Source: Acidimicrobiales bacterium
GTDB taxonomy: Bacteria > Actinomycetota > Acidimicrobiia > Acidimicrobiales > MedAcidi-G1
Length of the DNA stretch: 45,022 nucleotides
NCBI GenBank assembly: GCA_022449565.1
Contig: JAKUSA010000011.1
Coordinates: 1-45,022 of the forward strand
Direction: 5' to 3'
Below, in pieces: positions 24,141 to 33,196 of the stretch (position 1 is the stretch's first letter; the number at the start of each line of letters is the position of its first letter). Under the pieces are notes generated by a model, which was not told the DNA's origin, did not search any database, and saw only the letters and a program-made list of their open reading frames with translations. Position numbers and translations under genes: made by a program.

Positions 24141-25630
24141 TCTTCGCCGCGCTGGCCGTACCCACCCCCGAGGTGGTGTGGTGGGGGCTTATCCCGGTGA
24201 TCGTGCTGTCGGGATCCGCCCTGCTGATGCTCACCGCGGCCTCGTTGCCCTGGCGGATGCCCGCCTGGCTGGCATCGACGTGGACGGTGGCCGCCGGGAT
24301 TGCCGTGGTGGTCGCCGTGTTTCCCATGTGGGCCCGGATCCAGAACGACGGTCCACTGGCCTTCCTGGGCAGCGCGGTGGCTGTCGACGGGTCCACCCTG
24401 TTCGTGACGGCCACCCTGGCCGTTGCCGTGGTGGCCACCGCCCTGCTGGGCCGGGCCTACCTGGAGCGGGAAGACCTGCCCGGTGTCGAGTTCTATGTAC
24501 TGCTGCTCCTGTCAGCGGCCGGCGGGGTTGTCATGGTCTCGGCCAACGATCTGATCGTGCTGTTCCTGGGCCTCGAGGTGCTTTCCATCGCCGTCTATGT
24601 CCTGGCGGCCATGCACCTCCGGCGGGTCGAGTCCCAGGAGGCGGCCATCAAGTACTTCGTGCTCGGGGCCTTCTCCTCGGCCTTCCTGCTCTACGGGATC
24701 GCCCTGGTCTACGGGGCCACCGGTTCCACCAGCCTGGTTCGCATCAACGCCCACCTGGCCTCCACGGTCCTGGTCCAGGACGCCATGCTGCTGACCGGTT
24801 TCGCCCTGGTGCTGGTGGGCTTCGGCTTCAAGGTGGCCGCCGTGCCGTTCCACGCCTGGACCCCCGACGTCTACCAGGGTGCACCCACCCCGGTGGTGGC
24901 CTGGATGGCCGCCGGGGTGAAGGCGGCCGCCTTCACCGCCCTGTTAAGGACCTTCGTGTTGTCGTTCGGCGCCTACTCCGGCGACTGGCGACCCGCGGTG
25001 GCCGTCATGGCCGGGGTCACCGTGGTCGGCGGGGCGACCGTCGCCGTGGTCCAGACCGACGTGAAGCGGATGCTGGCCTACTCGTCGATCGCCCACGGCG
25101 GGTTCATCCTGACCGGCGTACAAGCCGCCGACGATCGGGGCACCTCGGCCGTCCTTGTCTACCTGGGCGTTTACACCCTGCTGGCCGTCGGTAGTTTCGC
25201 CGTGCTCAGTGCGATGGGCGGGGTCGGCGACACGGGGCACCGCCTCGACGACTACCGGGGCCTGGCCCGCCGCCAACCGCTGCTGGCCGCCGCCTTCACC
25301 GTGCTGCTACTCGGCCAAGCCGGGATCCCGTTCACCGGTGGCTTCGTCGCCAAGCTGGGGGTCATAGCCGCCGCGGTGAACGTCGGGTCCTATGCGGTGG
25401 CCGCGGCAGCCATGCTGGGCGCGGCGATCGCCGCCTTCGTGTATCTACGCCTACTGGTGGCCATGTACCTGGACGACGACCAGGCCGCTGATACGCACCC
25501 GGTTGTCGTGCCGGTCGGGGCCCGTATGGTGATCGGCCTGGCGGCCGCCGGAGTCCTGTTCGTCGGCCTGGTACCCGGCCCGCTCGTCGACCTGAGCCGG
25601 GATGCAATCCCGGTCCTGGTGGGTGGTTGA
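24137..25630 (+). CDS. nuoN: NADH-quinone oxidoreductase subunit N (first complex I)
   Basis: NuoN is the third antiporter-like subunit and adjoins NuoK. Its 497 residues and roughly 14 helices are normal. The GTG start overlaps the nuoM stop. The helix-5 Glu is in LFLGLEVLSIAVYVL, the helix-7 Lys in GFGFKVAAVPFHAWTPDVY, and a further Lys in AGVKAAAFTALL. It is the last gene of the 14-gene operon. A short hairpin (25654-25668) follows, with 135 bases to the next nuoA. Confidence 0.95.
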   Translation: MIFAALAVPTPEVVWWGLIPVIVLSGSALLMLTAASLPWRMPAWLASTWTVAAGIAVVVAVFPMWARIQNDGPLAFLGSAVAVDGSTLFVTATLAVAVVATALLGRAYLEREDLPGVEFYVLLLLSAAGGVVMVSANDLIVLFLGLEVLSIAVYVLAAMHLRRVESQEAAIKYFVLGAFSSAFLLYGIALVYGATGSTSLVRINAHLASTVLVQDAMLLTGFALVLVGFGFKVAAVPFHAWTPDVYQGAPTPVVAWMAAGVKAAAFTALLRTFVLSFGAYSGDWRPAVAVMAGVTVVGGATVAVVQTDVKRMLAYSSIAHGGFILTGVQAADDRGTSAVLVYLGVYTLLAVGSFAVLSAMGGVGDTGHRLDDYRGLARRQPLLAAAFTVLLLGQAGIPFTGGFVAKLGVIAAAVNVGSYAVAAAAMLGAAIAAFVYLRLLVAMYLDDDQAADTHPVVVPVGARMVIGLAAAGVLFVGLVPGPLVDLSRDAIPVLVGG

Positions 25631-25765
25631 GGTGTCGTTACCTCTCCGGTCAGGACCCCGTGAGGGTCTCGGGAGTTTGGGTGGGTCCGGTAGCCTGCCG
25701 CAGGCTTCCCGGAGGGCCGCCGCTCCGTTGTCCTGTTCGACTGAGGATCGTTAGGTTCCCGACCC
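25631..25765 (+). promoter_or_regulatory. Junction between the two complex I operons: weak terminator and candidate promoter
   Basis: A five-pair hairpin, GACCC-CGTGA-GGGTC, lies at 25654-25668 without a T-run, so termination of the first operon would be leaky. A TAGCCT preceded by GG at 25691-25696 matches the other candidate -10 boxes of the window. It overlaps a second hairpin, AGCCT-GCCGC-AGGCT, at 25692-25706. No clear -35 box is seen. The second operon may thus have its own promoter as well as read-through. Confidence 0.4.
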
Positions 25766-26131
25766 ATGTCCGAGTTCCTCCGCAACTGGTTGACCGTCGC
25801 CGTGATCGGCGGCGTCGGGGTGCTGTTGGCGTCGGTGTTCCTCGGGTTAGGAAGCCTGGTCAGACCGTCCCGCGACACACCCCAGAAGGGGATGAACTAC
25901 GAGTCGGGAGTCGACCCGCAGGGCGACATGTGGAGCCAGGCCAATATCCGCTACTACGTGTTCGCCCTAATGTTCGTGCTCTTCGACGTCGAGGCCGTGT
26001 TCATCTTTCCGTGGGCGGCCCGGCTGGAGTCCTACGGGATGTTCGGCCTGGTAGAGATGGCCATCTTCATCGCCATCCTGGCCCTAGGACTGTTCTACGC
26101 CTGGCGCAAGCGCCTGCTGCGGTGGATCTGA
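25766..26131 (+). CDS. nuoA: NADH-quinone oxidoreductase-like subunit A (second complex I)
   Basis: This is a 121-residue three-helix NuoA without the C-terminal extension of the first copy. The first loop reads YESG (Ser47) where the first copy has YECG. The second helix has VLFDVEAVFIFPWAA, retaining the conserved acidic residues. The sequence is clearly divergent from the first NuoA, so the operons are old paralogues or of separate origin. The ATG has only a weak AGG-type RBS. nuoB follows after 20 bases. Confidence 0.95.
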   Translation: MSEFLRNWLTVAVIGGVGVLLASVFLGLGSLVRPSRDTPQKGMNYESGVDPQGDMWSQANIRYYVFALMFVLFDVEAVFIFPWAARLESYGMFGLVEMAIFIAILALGLFYAWRKRLLRWI

Positions 26132-26151
26132 GCGGGTAAGAGAGGCGCTTC

Positions 26152-26652
26152 ATGGGACTCGTTCAAGACGGCAAGATGCCCGGCCCGCTCACCAAGCTGC
26201 TTAACGTGAGCCGCAAGTACTCCCTCTGGGTCTACCAGTGGGGCCTGGCTTGCTGCGCCATCGAGATGGGCGCGGCCTTCGCCTCGCCCCGGTATGACGT
26301 GATGCGCTTAGGGGTCATCCCGTTCCCGGCCAGCCCCCGACAGGCCGACCTGGTCGTCATCTCGGGCACGGTGACTGACAAAATGGCCCCCGCGGTACGT
26401 CGCCTCTACGAGCAGATGCCCGAACCCAAGTACGTGATCTCCATGGGTTCATGTGCCAACTGCGGCGGGCCCTACTGGGACAGCTACTCGGTCACCAAAG
26501 GCGTAGACCAAATCATCCCCGTCGATGTGTACGTGCCCGGTTGCCCACCCCGACCCGAGGCTCTGCTGGAAGGGATCGTCCTGCTCCAGGAGCGCATCGC
26601 CAACGAAGATATGACCGACCGTTGGAACAGGGATCCAATTGTCGTCACCTGA
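26152..26652 (+). CDS. nuoB: NADH-quinone oxidoreductase-like subunit B (second complex I)
   Basis: This NuoB of 166 residues carries cluster N2 through Cys34 and Cys35 ([10 protein letters not shown]), Cys101 (GSCANCGG) and Cys131 (VPGCPPRP). An extra Cys104 lies in the [16 protein letters not shown] segment, which resembles the widespread bacterial/mitochondrial form more than the CASSGG form of the first copy. All four N2 ligands are present, so quinone reduction is expected to start from N2 here as well. The 3' end overlaps the TTG start of nuoC by 14 bases. Confidence 0.95.
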   Translation: MGLVQDGKMPGPLTKLLNVSRKYSLWVYQWGLACCAIEMGAAFASPRYDVMRLGVIPFPASPRQADLVVISGTVTDKMAPAVRRLYEQMPEPKYVISMGSCANCGGPYWDSYSVTKGVDQIIPVDVYVPGCPPRPEALLEGIVLLQERIANEDMTDRWNRDPIVVT

Positions 26653-27355
26653 CACCACCACCGACGAGGTCCATGAGACCGACGACGCGGCAGAACCAGC
26701 TGTCGATGACACCCGCGACGCTCTTGTGGCATCCCTGGCCGACGCGCTCGGCGACGCCCTGGTGTCCTCCGAGGTGCAACCGGGCGTCGACGTTTGGGTC
26801 CGGGTCGACGCCGGAGCATGGGTCGAGACGGCCCAGACGCTTCAGGGCCACTGCGGCATGGTCTACTTCAACTTTCTGTCAGCCATCGACTGGCAGCCGT
26901 CGCCCTTCGGGCGCGACATGGACGCCGTTATAGACCGGGAGGATGATGGCGAGCCCGCGGCACCGGCCGACCTTGAATGGGGCATCACCGGCGGCGAGCA
27001 GCGGTTCCAACTCCTGGCCCGGGTACACGACCCGATCGGTCACCTGGGGGTCCATGTGAAGTGCGACCTCGAAGGAGACCCCCCGGAGGCTGACACCTGG
27101 ACAGTGGTCTACCCGGGGGCCGACTGGCACGAACGGGAGGCCTGGGAGATGTTCGGTATCAACTTCCGGGGCCACCCCAACCTGGTCCACCTGTACCTAC
27201 CCTCGGAATTCGAGGGCCACCCCCTCCGCAAGGACTACCCACTGCTGGCCCGGCGGGTGAAGCCCTGGCCAGGCATCGTCGACGTCGAACTCATGCCCGG
27301 CCAGGACGACGCCGACGACGAGGCCGACGACGGTGAGGACGCGGACGACTCGTGA
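26639..27355 (+). CDS. nuoC: NADH-quinone oxidoreductase-like subunit C (second complex I), TTG start
   Basis: This is a NuoC of 238 residues, clearly longer than the first copy (154). The extra length comes from an acidic N-terminus of about 50 residues, an insertion near 100, and an Asp/Glu-rich tail. The diagnostic region is [19 protein letters not shown] (about 163-181), followed by the [15 protein letters not shown] block. The start is a TTG at 26639 inside the nuoB end, with AGGG about six bases upstream. I see no better start downstream that keeps the domain. The stop overlaps nuoD's GTG. Confidence 0.88.
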   Translation: MSSPDTTTDEVHETDDAAEPAVDDTRDALVASLADALGDALVSSEVQPGVDVWVRVDAGAWVETAQTLQGHCGMVYFNFLSAIDWQPSPFGRDMDAVIDREDDGEPAAPADLEWGITGGEQRFQLLARVHDPIGHLGVHVKCDLEGDPPEADTWTVVYPGADWHEREAWEMFGINFRGHPNLVHLYLPSEFEGHPLRKDYPLLARRVKPWPGIVDVELMPGQDDADDEADDGEDADDS

Positions 27356-28524
27356 CCGCACCGACCCAGACCCGACAGATGGCCTACATCGCTGGGCAGG
27401 CCAGCGACGCCCGGGTAAACGTGGAACTCGAGACCGAAGGCATGACCCTCAACATCGGGCCCCAGCACCCGGCCACCCACGGGACCCTCCGGATAATCGT
27501 CCGCCTCGACGGCGAACGGGTGATTTCCGCCGAGCCGGTCATGGGCTACATGCACCGCGGTTACGAAAAGCTCACCGAGGTCCGCACCTACCCGCAGGTC
27601 ACCACGCTCATCAACCGGATCGACTGGCTGGGCAGTTTCGCCAACGAAGTGCCGTTCATCCTGGCCGCCGAACGGCTCATGGAGATCGAGGCCCCACCCC
27701 GGGCCCAGTGGATCCGCACCGCCCTGTTCGAGTTGTCCCGCATCGCCAACGTGGTGCTGTTCCTCGGTGACATGGGCGTCCAGTTGGGGGCCATCACCCC
27801 GGTCTTCTACGCCTTCCGCGATCGAGAGTTTGTACTCAACCAGATCGAAGCGGTCACCGGTGGTCGGTTCCACCCCAACTTCGACCGCATCGGGGGCCTC
27901 AAGGACGACTTACCCAAAGGCTGGGTCGACGAAACCCGGGGGGCCCTGGGCCGTATCCGATCCTTCTGCGACGAGATGGAGAACCTGGTCTCCGGCAACG
28001 AGATCTTCCAGGCCCGCACCCGGAGCATCGGGGTGATCCCCGCGGACATGGGCCTGGCCTACGGGCTCTCGGGGGCCAACATACGGGCCAGCGGCGTCGA
28101 CTGGGACCTCCGCCGGGACGGCGGCGTGGGCCTGGTCCACGACCAACTGGACTGGAAGGTGTGGACCCACCCGGACGGCGACTCGTTCGCCCGGTACTGG
28201 GTGCGCCTCCAGGAGGTTCGGGAGGCCTGCGGAATGGTCGAGCAGATCCTGGACGGCATTCCGTCCGGACCGGTCATGGCCAAGGTGCCCCGCATATTCA
28301 AGGTGCCGGCCGGCGAGGCCTACGTGGAGACCGAGAACCCACTGGGGATCATGGGCTACTACGTGGTTTCCAAGGGCGACCTGGTGCCCTACCGGGTCAA
28401 GATCCGCTCGGCCTCCTTCAACAACGTCTCCATCACCCCCTGGGTGCTAAGGGGCGTGTACGTCCCCGACGTGATCTCCATCCTGGCCAGCCTCTACTTC
28501 ATCCTCGGGGACATCGACCGGTGA
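27352..28524 (+). CDS. nuoD: NADH-quinone oxidoreductase-like subunit D with altered quinone-site Tyr (second complex I)
   Basis: This NuoD of 390 residues should form the quinone pocket with NuoB2. NIGPQHPATHG (34-44) is intact. The position of the quinone-contacting Tyr (Tyr122 in the first copy; Tyr87 in Thermus, Tyr108 in bovine numbering as I recall) is Trp92 here, in INRIDWLGSF (codon TGG at 27625-27627). In contrast to the first copy, it has Arg69 in MHRGYEK, the counterpart of the human NDUFS2 Arg that NDUFAF7 methylates. [22 protein letters not shown]-type C-terminal sequence is normal. The GTG start overlaps nuoC, and the stop overlaps nuoH. Replacement of the Tyr suggests a different quinone affinity or quinone type. 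Confidence 0.95.
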   Translation: MTAPTQTRQMAYIAGQASDARVNVELETEGMTLNIGPQHPATHGTLRIIVRLDGERVISAEPVMGYMHRGYEKLTEVRTYPQVTTLINRIDWLGSFANEVPFILAAERLMEIEAPPRAQWIRTALFELSRIANVVLFLGDMGVQLGAITPVFYAFRDREFVLNQIEAVTGGRFHPNFDRIGGLKDDLPKGWVDETRGALGRIRSFCDEMENLVSGNEIFQARTRSIGVIPADMGLAYGLSGANIRASGVDWDLRRDGGVGLVHDQLDWKVWTHPDGDSFARYWVRLQEVREACGMVEQILDGIPSGPVMAKVPRIFKVPAGEAYVETENPLGIMGYYVVSKGDLVPYRVKIRSASFNNVSITPWVLRGVYVPDVISILASLYFILGDIDR

Positions 28525-29558
28525 ATACCGTGGTGACCGCCGTGGAGTTGGCCTACTGGCAGCAGACCGCCATCCGGTCGGTGGCAGCGCTGGTCGCCGT
28601 GCTCATCCCCGCTGGGACGCTGGTCTACCTGTACCTGTTCAAGATGATGAGTTTCATGCAGAGCCGGCTCGGCCCCATGGAGGCCGGCCCGTACGGTTCA
28701 CTGCAACTCCTCGCCGAGGTAGGCAAATTCCTCCAGAAGGAGGACCTCATCCCCCGGGCCGCCGATCGGGTGGTGTTCAAAGCCGCACCCTTTGTGGTGC
28801 TGGTGTCGACGTTCCTGCTGGTTCTGGTCCTGCCCGCCGGGCCCGACCTCTGGTTCATCAACGTGGATACCGGGGTGTTCCTGGCGCTCGCCGTGTCGTC
28901 CATCTCGGTCATCGGGATCCTCATGGCCGGCTGGGGGTCGGCCAGCAAGTACTCGCTGCTCGGAGGCCTACGGGCCGCTGGACAGTTGGTGGCCTACGAG
29001 CTTCCCCTGGTCCTGGCGGTGATAGGCGTGGTTATCCAGGCCGGCACCCTAAACATGCAGGAGATCGTCCTGGCCCAGGCCAACGGCGAGATCTTCGGTT
29101 GGGGCGCCATCGGCAACCCCTTCGTGATCACCCAGTTCCTGGGCTTCGCCATCTTCCTGGTCGCCGTCCAGGCCGAGTTGACCCAGCCCCCGTTCGACAT
29201 GCCGGTGGCCGAGTCGGAGATCGTCGCCGGCTACCTCACCGAGTACAGCGGCATGCGGTTCCTGCTGTTCTTTATCGCCGAGTTCGCCACCGCGGGGATC
29301 TTCGCCGCACTGGCCGCCACCCTTTTCCTCGGCGGGTGGTACGTGCCCGGCCTCGACCCGGCCTCTGACCTGTTCAATCTGATCGGGCCACTGGTCCTGC
29401 TGACCAAGATTGTCCTGGTGTCGTTCCTGATCTTCTGGTTCCGGTTCACCTACCCCCGGTTCCGGGAAGACCAACTCCAGCAACTGGCCTGGAAAGTGCT
29501 CATCCCGCTGGCCCTGGCCAACATCGTGGTCACCGGTGTTCTGAAGGTGGTGTTCTGA
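28521..29558 (+). CDS. nuoH: NADH-quinone oxidoreductase-like subunit H lacking the loop-1 Glu-Arg pair (second complex I)
   Basis: NuoH2 starts at a GTG overlapping the nuoD stop and has 345 residues, without the C-terminal addition of NuoH1. In the first cytoplasmic loop, NuoH1 and most homologues have FERK; NuoH2 reads [15 protein letters not shown], so the Glu is Leu39 and the Arg Phe40 (28635-28640). The following ADGIKLFFKED is also changed, to [11 protein letters not shown]. Later blocks are normal: [10 protein letters not shown], then [18 protein letters not shown]. It remains a membrane subunit with about eight helices. The change lies at the mouth of the quinone channel, in the same region affected by the Trp in NuoD2. 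Confidence 0.95.
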   Translation: MNTVVTAVELAYWQQTAIRSVAALVAVLIPAGTLVYLYLFKMMSFMQSRLGPMEAGPYGSLQLLAEVGKFLQKEDLIPRAADRVVFKAAPFVVLVSTFLLVLVLPAGPDLWFINVDTGVFLALAVSSISVIGILMAGWGSASKYSLLGGLRAAGQLVAYELPLVLAVIGVVIQAGTLNMQEIVLAQANGEIFGWGAIGNPFVITQFLGFAIFLVAVQAELTQPPFDMPVAESEIVAGYLTEYSGMRFLLFFIAEFATAGIFAALAATLFLGGWYVPGLDPASDLFNLIGPLVLLTKIVLVSFLIFWFRFTYPRFREDQLQQLAWKVLIPLALANIVVTGVLKVVF

Positions 29559-30067
29559 TGCCCGCCTTCCCGGGCCTGCCGGGCCTGATCACCGGACTCG
29601 GAGTGACCCTGCGCACCCTGGTCCGCACCATCACCAAAGGGGCCCACACCGTCCAGTACCCCCGGGTCAAGGAGGCCCCCACCACTCGGGCCCGAGGCGT
29701 GATCGCCCTCCACGAGGAGAACTGCACCGCCTGCATGCTCTGCGCCCGGGAGTGCCCCGACTGGTGCATCTACATCGAGGGACACAAGTACAAGGCCCCA
29801 CCACGGCGGCCGGGCGGCAAGCCCCGGCAGAAGAACGCCCTCGACCGGTTCGACATCGACTACGCGCTGTGCATGTACTGCGGCATCTGTGTCGATGTGT
29901 GCCCGTTCGAGGCACTGTTCTGGTCGCCGGAGTTCGAGTTCTCCGAACCCAAGATCGCCGACCTACTCCACGACAAGGCCCGCCTCTCCCAGTGGATGGA
30001 AACCGTCCCCGAATTCGAGGACTACGAAGCGGGCAGCGAAGCCAAGAAGCCCGAGGTGCCCCGGTGA
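29558..30067 (+). CDS. nuoI: NADH-quinone oxidoreductase-like subunit I (second complex I)
   Basis: This NuoI has 169 residues with two [4Fe-4S] sites: Cys56, 59, 62 and 66 ([12 protein letters not shown]) and Cys105, 108, 111 and 115 ([12 protein letters not shown]). Cys70 in DWCIYI is additional. A basic stretch ([16 protein letters not shown], about 78-93) lies between the clusters. Because this operon has no NuoG, NuoF or NuoE, NuoI2 is the only iron-sulfur entry to NuoB2 and would receive electrons directly from an external donor. Its sequence recalls the NuoI of the second nuo cluster of Streptomyces, from memory. It overlaps nuoH and nuoJ. Confidence 0.95.
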   Translation: MPAFPGLPGLITGLGVTLRTLVRTITKGAHTVQYPRVKEAPTTRARGVIALHEENCTACMLCARECPDWCIYIEGHKYKAPPRRPGGKPRQKNALDRFDIDYALCMYCGICVDVCPFEALFWSPEFEFSEPKIADLLHDKARLSQWMETVPEFEDYEAGSEAKKPEVPR

Positions 30068-30618
30068 GCGTCGTGGTGTTGTGCGCCGCACTGCCCGGCC
30101 TGGACCCGCTCACCGGCGGCGAGGTCCTGGTCGCCCAGAACGTCGCCTTCGCGGTGATCGGCCTGACCATGGTGGCCGCCGCGCTACGCATGGTGACCAC
30201 CACCAACGTGGTGCACGCCGCCCTCTACCTGGTGATCGTGCTGGCCGGGGCCGCTGGGCTGTTCATCCTCCTGGGGGCCGAGTTCGTGGCCGTAACCCAG
30301 GTGCTGGTCTACATCGGGGCCATCGTGGTCCTCTTCCTCTTCGGGATCATGCTCACCCGCGGCTCGTACGGCACCGACGAGGACGTGGGTCGGGAACGAC
30401 ACCTGATGGCCGCCCTGGTCGGAGTGCTGGTGCTCGGCGTGACCGCCGGGTCACTGGTTGACACGTTCCGGGACGCCGAACTGGCACGCTCCGCGCCGAG
30501 CACCGCCGCTCAGATCGGCGACAGCATCTTCGGCCAGTACATCGTGCCCTTCGAGGCGATCTCGGTGCTGCTGCTCGCTGCCCTCATCGGAGCCGTCGTC
30601 GTGGCCCGGAGTGACTGA
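30064..30618 (+). CDS. nuoJ: NADH-quinone oxidoreductase-like subunit J (second complex I)
   Basis: NuoJ2 starts at the GTG overlapping the nuoI stop (GTGA) and has 184 residues with five helices. The third-helix segment [20 protein letters not shown] is conserved with NuoJ1, including the Tyr and Gly of the pi-bulge region. The hydrophilic C-terminal tail of NuoJ1 is missing. A gap of three bases leads to nuoK. The role in coupling quinone chemistry to pumping should be retained. Confidence 0.94.
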   Translation: MSVVVLCAALPGLDPLTGGEVLVAQNVAFAVIGLTMVAAALRMVTTTNVVHAALYLVIVLAGAAGLFILLGAEFVAVTQVLVYIGAIVVLFLFGIMLTRGSYGTDEDVGRERHLMAALVGVLVLGVTAGSLVDTFRDAELARSAPSTAAQIGDSIFGQYIVPFEAISVLLLAALIGAVVVARSD

Positions 30619-30621
30619 ACC

Positions 30622-30921
30622 ATGCTGTTGAACCAGTTCCTGCTGCTGTCCGCGGTGCTGTTCGCCATCGGCGTCTACGGGGTGCTAGCCCGCCGCAACG
30701 GGGTGCTAGTACTCATGTCGATCGAGCTGATCCTCAACGCGGTGAACATCAACCTGGTGTCGTTCGCCGCCTTCCGGGAGGCTGTCCCGGGTGAGGTGTT
30801 CGCTCTTTTCGTAGTGGCCGTGGCGGCCGCTGAGGTCGGAGTGGGCCTGGCCATGGTCCTGCTGTTGTACCGGAACCGTCGCAACATCGATCTCACCGAG
30901 ATCGACCTGATGAGGGGCTGA
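30622..30921 (+). CDS. nuoK: NADH-quinone oxidoreductase-like subunit K (second complex I)
   Basis: This is a three-helix NuoK of 99 residues. Both buried glutamates are present: Glu35 in MSIELILNAVNI and Glu71 in AAAEVGVGLA. The proton path of this complex is therefore likely to be functional. The ATG follows the nuoJ stop by three bases, and nuoL follows by four. Confidence 0.95.
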   Translation: MLLNQFLLLSAVLFAIGVYGVLARRNGVLVLMSIELILNAVNINLVSFAAFREAVPGEVFALFVVAVAAAEVGVGLAMVLLLYRNRRNIDLTEIDLMRG

Positions 30922-30925
30922 GCCG

Positions 30926-33184
30926 ATGGGAGGGTTATTCGTCCTCGCCGCCTCGGCGGCCGGAAGCCTCCCCCTCGGGGTGACCGAGAGCGGCAACTGG
31001 TTCCTGCGCAACGCCTGGCTAATCCCGCTGCTGCCCGCTCTGTCGTTTGTTGGGATCCTGTTCTTCGGCAAGCGGCTCCCACGGGGCGGTTCCGAACTAG
31101 GGATCGCCGCCCTGGGCATCGCCCTACTGCTGTCGGTGTGCACCGGGCTGGCCTGGATGAGCCACCGCGACGACTACCACGGCCAGGAGACCCACCTGTC
31201 GGTAGTGGCCGTGGACCACGACGGGCGTGCCGCCGACCCGGGCGGCCACCAGGTACACGGCGAGCCGTCGGTGGCCGTGACCAACACGGTCACCTGGTTC
31301 CAGGCGGGCGGCGTGGAGTTCACCGCCGGGACGCTGGTGGACGGGCCGGCCGTGATGATGCTCTTCATGGTGACCCTCGTGTCACTGCTCATACACGTGT
31401 ACTCCACCGACTACGTGGCCGGGGACCGTCGCTACACCCATTTCTTCGCCTTCATGTCCCTGTTCAGCGCGTCGATGCTGCTCCTCGTCGTCTCCGAGAA
31501 CACCCTGCAACTGCTGGTCGCCTGGGAGCTGGTCGGTGTGTGTTCCTTCGTGCTGATCGGCCACTGGTGGGAGGAGCGGGACAACTCCGACGCCGCCCTG
31601 AAGGCCTTCCTCACCAACCGGGTGGGCGACATGGGACTAATCGTCGGAGTGACCGTCCTGTTCTTCGCCGTGGGTGCCGCCCGGCCCGACACTTTCGGGT
31701 CATTCTCGATCGTCGAGACCAACGCCCTGGCCTCATCAGGGATGCTGCCCCACACCACCCTGCTGATCGCCGCCTGCTGCCTGATGGCCGCCGTCATGTC
31801 CAAGTCAGGACAGTTCTTCCTCCACACCTGGCTGCCCGACGCCATGGCCGGGCCGACGCCGGTCTCGGCGCTCATCCACGCGGCGACCATGGTGGTGGCC
31901 GGCGTGTTCATGATCGCCCGCCTCTACGGGGTTTTCTTCGAGGGCCTGTCCATCGCCGGAACCTCCATCAACCTGATGGCCCTCGTCGGCGGGTTCACCA
32001 CCCTCGTCGGAGCCTGCCTGGCCTTCGTGCAACGGGACATCAAGAAGGTGCTGGCCTACTCCACGATCTCCCAGTTGGGCTACATGGTCATGGCCCTAGG
32101 CGTCGGGGCCTGGACGGCAGCCATGTTCCATCTGTTCACCCACGCCTTCTTCAAGGCCTGCCTGTTCCTCGGTTCCGGGTCGGTGAGCCACGCCGTGCAC
32201 AGCTTCGACATGAAGTCCGACATGGGCGGCCTCCGCCGGGTGATGCCCCACACCTACCGGACGTTCATGATCGGTTCCATCGCCCTGGCCGGCCTGCCGC
32301 CGCTCGCCGGATTCTGGTCTAAGGACGAAATCCTGGCCGGCACCGGCGGATGGGGCCTCCTCGGTGGCACCGGCGGCAACGGCGCCTACACCCTCATGCT
32401 GGTCATGGGCATGGTCACCGCGGCCCTCACCGCCGCCTACATGACCCGCTGCGTGTACCTCACGTTCTTCGGCGAGTACCGCGGCCACGGTCAACCGCAC
32501 GAGTCGGGCCCCCGGATCACCGTGCCGCTGTGGATCCTGGCCGGTCTGGCATTGGTCGCAGGATTCGCCAACCTGCCCAAGGGCTTCCAGTTGGTCCCCG
32601 AGTCGCTCCAGGAGCGATTCGGTCACTACGTGGAACCGGTGGCCGGCTACTTCCCCCAGGTCACCCACGCCACCCCCAGTTGGTCACTGGCCATGGTGTC
32701 CACGCTGGTGGTCCTCGCCGGGATCGGGGTGGCCGCCCACTACTACTTCGTGCGCGTCGCGAGGGCCTCCAAGGCTGCCGGGCAAAGCCTCACCGAACTC
32801 CCCAATGGCCCGACCACCCGACTCGCCGTGGCCCGCCTCGGCCATACCCTGCTGGCCAACAAGTACTACCTCGACCACCTCTACACCGGGATCGTGGCCG
32901 GCGGCACAAAGGGTCCGGTGGCCCGCTTCGCCTACCGCACCAACCAGGAGGTGCTAGACCGCGCCGTCGACGGGGTGGGGCGCACCGCAGTGGCCGCAGG
33001 TCGGGTCGTCTACCACCAGATCGACCAGAAGGTGGTCGACGGTTTCATCAACGGCTCGGGACAGGTCTCGATCGACAGCGGCGAGAAACTTCGCCGCATC
33101 CAATCCGGGAAGGTCCAGAATTATGCGGCAATCCTCTTCGCCGCGGCGACGGTTCTGGCCGGACTACTCATCGTGTTCGTCTAG
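30926..33184 (+). CDS. nuoL: NADH-quinone oxidoreductase-like subunit L, extended form (second complex I)
   Basis: NuoL2 has 752 residues, 111 more than NuoL1. The additional sequence is partly an N-terminal extension of about 25 residues and partly a hydrophilic loop (about 75-125), rich in His, Asp and Gly, between the first helices. The C-terminal region after the antiporter core is also longer. The pumping residues are kept: Glu in LVAWELVGVCSFVLI and Lys in MSKSGQFFLHTWLPDAMAGP. An amphipathic lateral helix and two charged segments (VDGVGRTAVAAGR, VVDGFINGSG) end the protein, as in NuoL1. The gap to nuoM is 12 bases with a strong RBS. Confidence 0.95.
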   Translation: MGGLFVLAASAAGSLPLGVTESGNWFLRNAWLIPLLPALSFVGILFFGKRLPRGGSELGIAALGIALLLSVCTGLAWMSHRDDYHGQETHLSVVAVDHDGRAADPGGHQVHGEPSVAVTNTVTWFQAGGVEFTAGTLVDGPAVMMLFMVTLVSLLIHVYSTDYVAGDRRYTHFFAFMSLFSASMLLLVVSENTLQLLVAWELVGVCSFVLIGHWWEERDNSDAALKAFLTNRVGDMGLIVGVTVLFFAVGAARPDTFGSFSIVETNALASSGMLPHTTLLIAACCLMAAVMSKSGQFFLHTWLPDAMAGPTPVSALIHAATMVVAGVFMIARLYGVFFEGLSIAGTSINLMALVGGFTTLVGACLAFVQRDIKKVLAYSTISQLGYMVMALGVGAWTAAMFHLFTHAFFKACLFLGSGSVSHAVHSFDMKSDMGGLRRVMPHTYRTFMIGSIALAGLPPLAGFWSKDEILAGTGGWGLLGGTGGNGAYTLMLVMGMVTAALTAAYMTRCVYLTFFGEYRGHGQPHESGPRITVPLWILAGLALVAGFANLPKGFQLVPESLQERFGHYVEPVAGYFPQVTHATPSWSLAMVSTLVVLAGIGVAAHYYFVRVARASKAAGQSLTELPNGPTTRLAVARLGHTLLANKYYLDHLYTGIVAGGTKGPVARFAYRTNQEVLDRAVDGVGRTAVAAGRVVYHQIDQKVVDGFINGSGQVSIDSGEKLRRIQSGKVQNYAAILFAAATVLAGLLIVFV

Positions 33185-33196
33185 GAGAGGTCAGAC

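Noticed and set aside
25692-25706. Hairpin as the terminator of the first nuo operon
   Set aside because: It overlaps the candidate -10 box, is only five pairs and has no T-run; more likely incidental.
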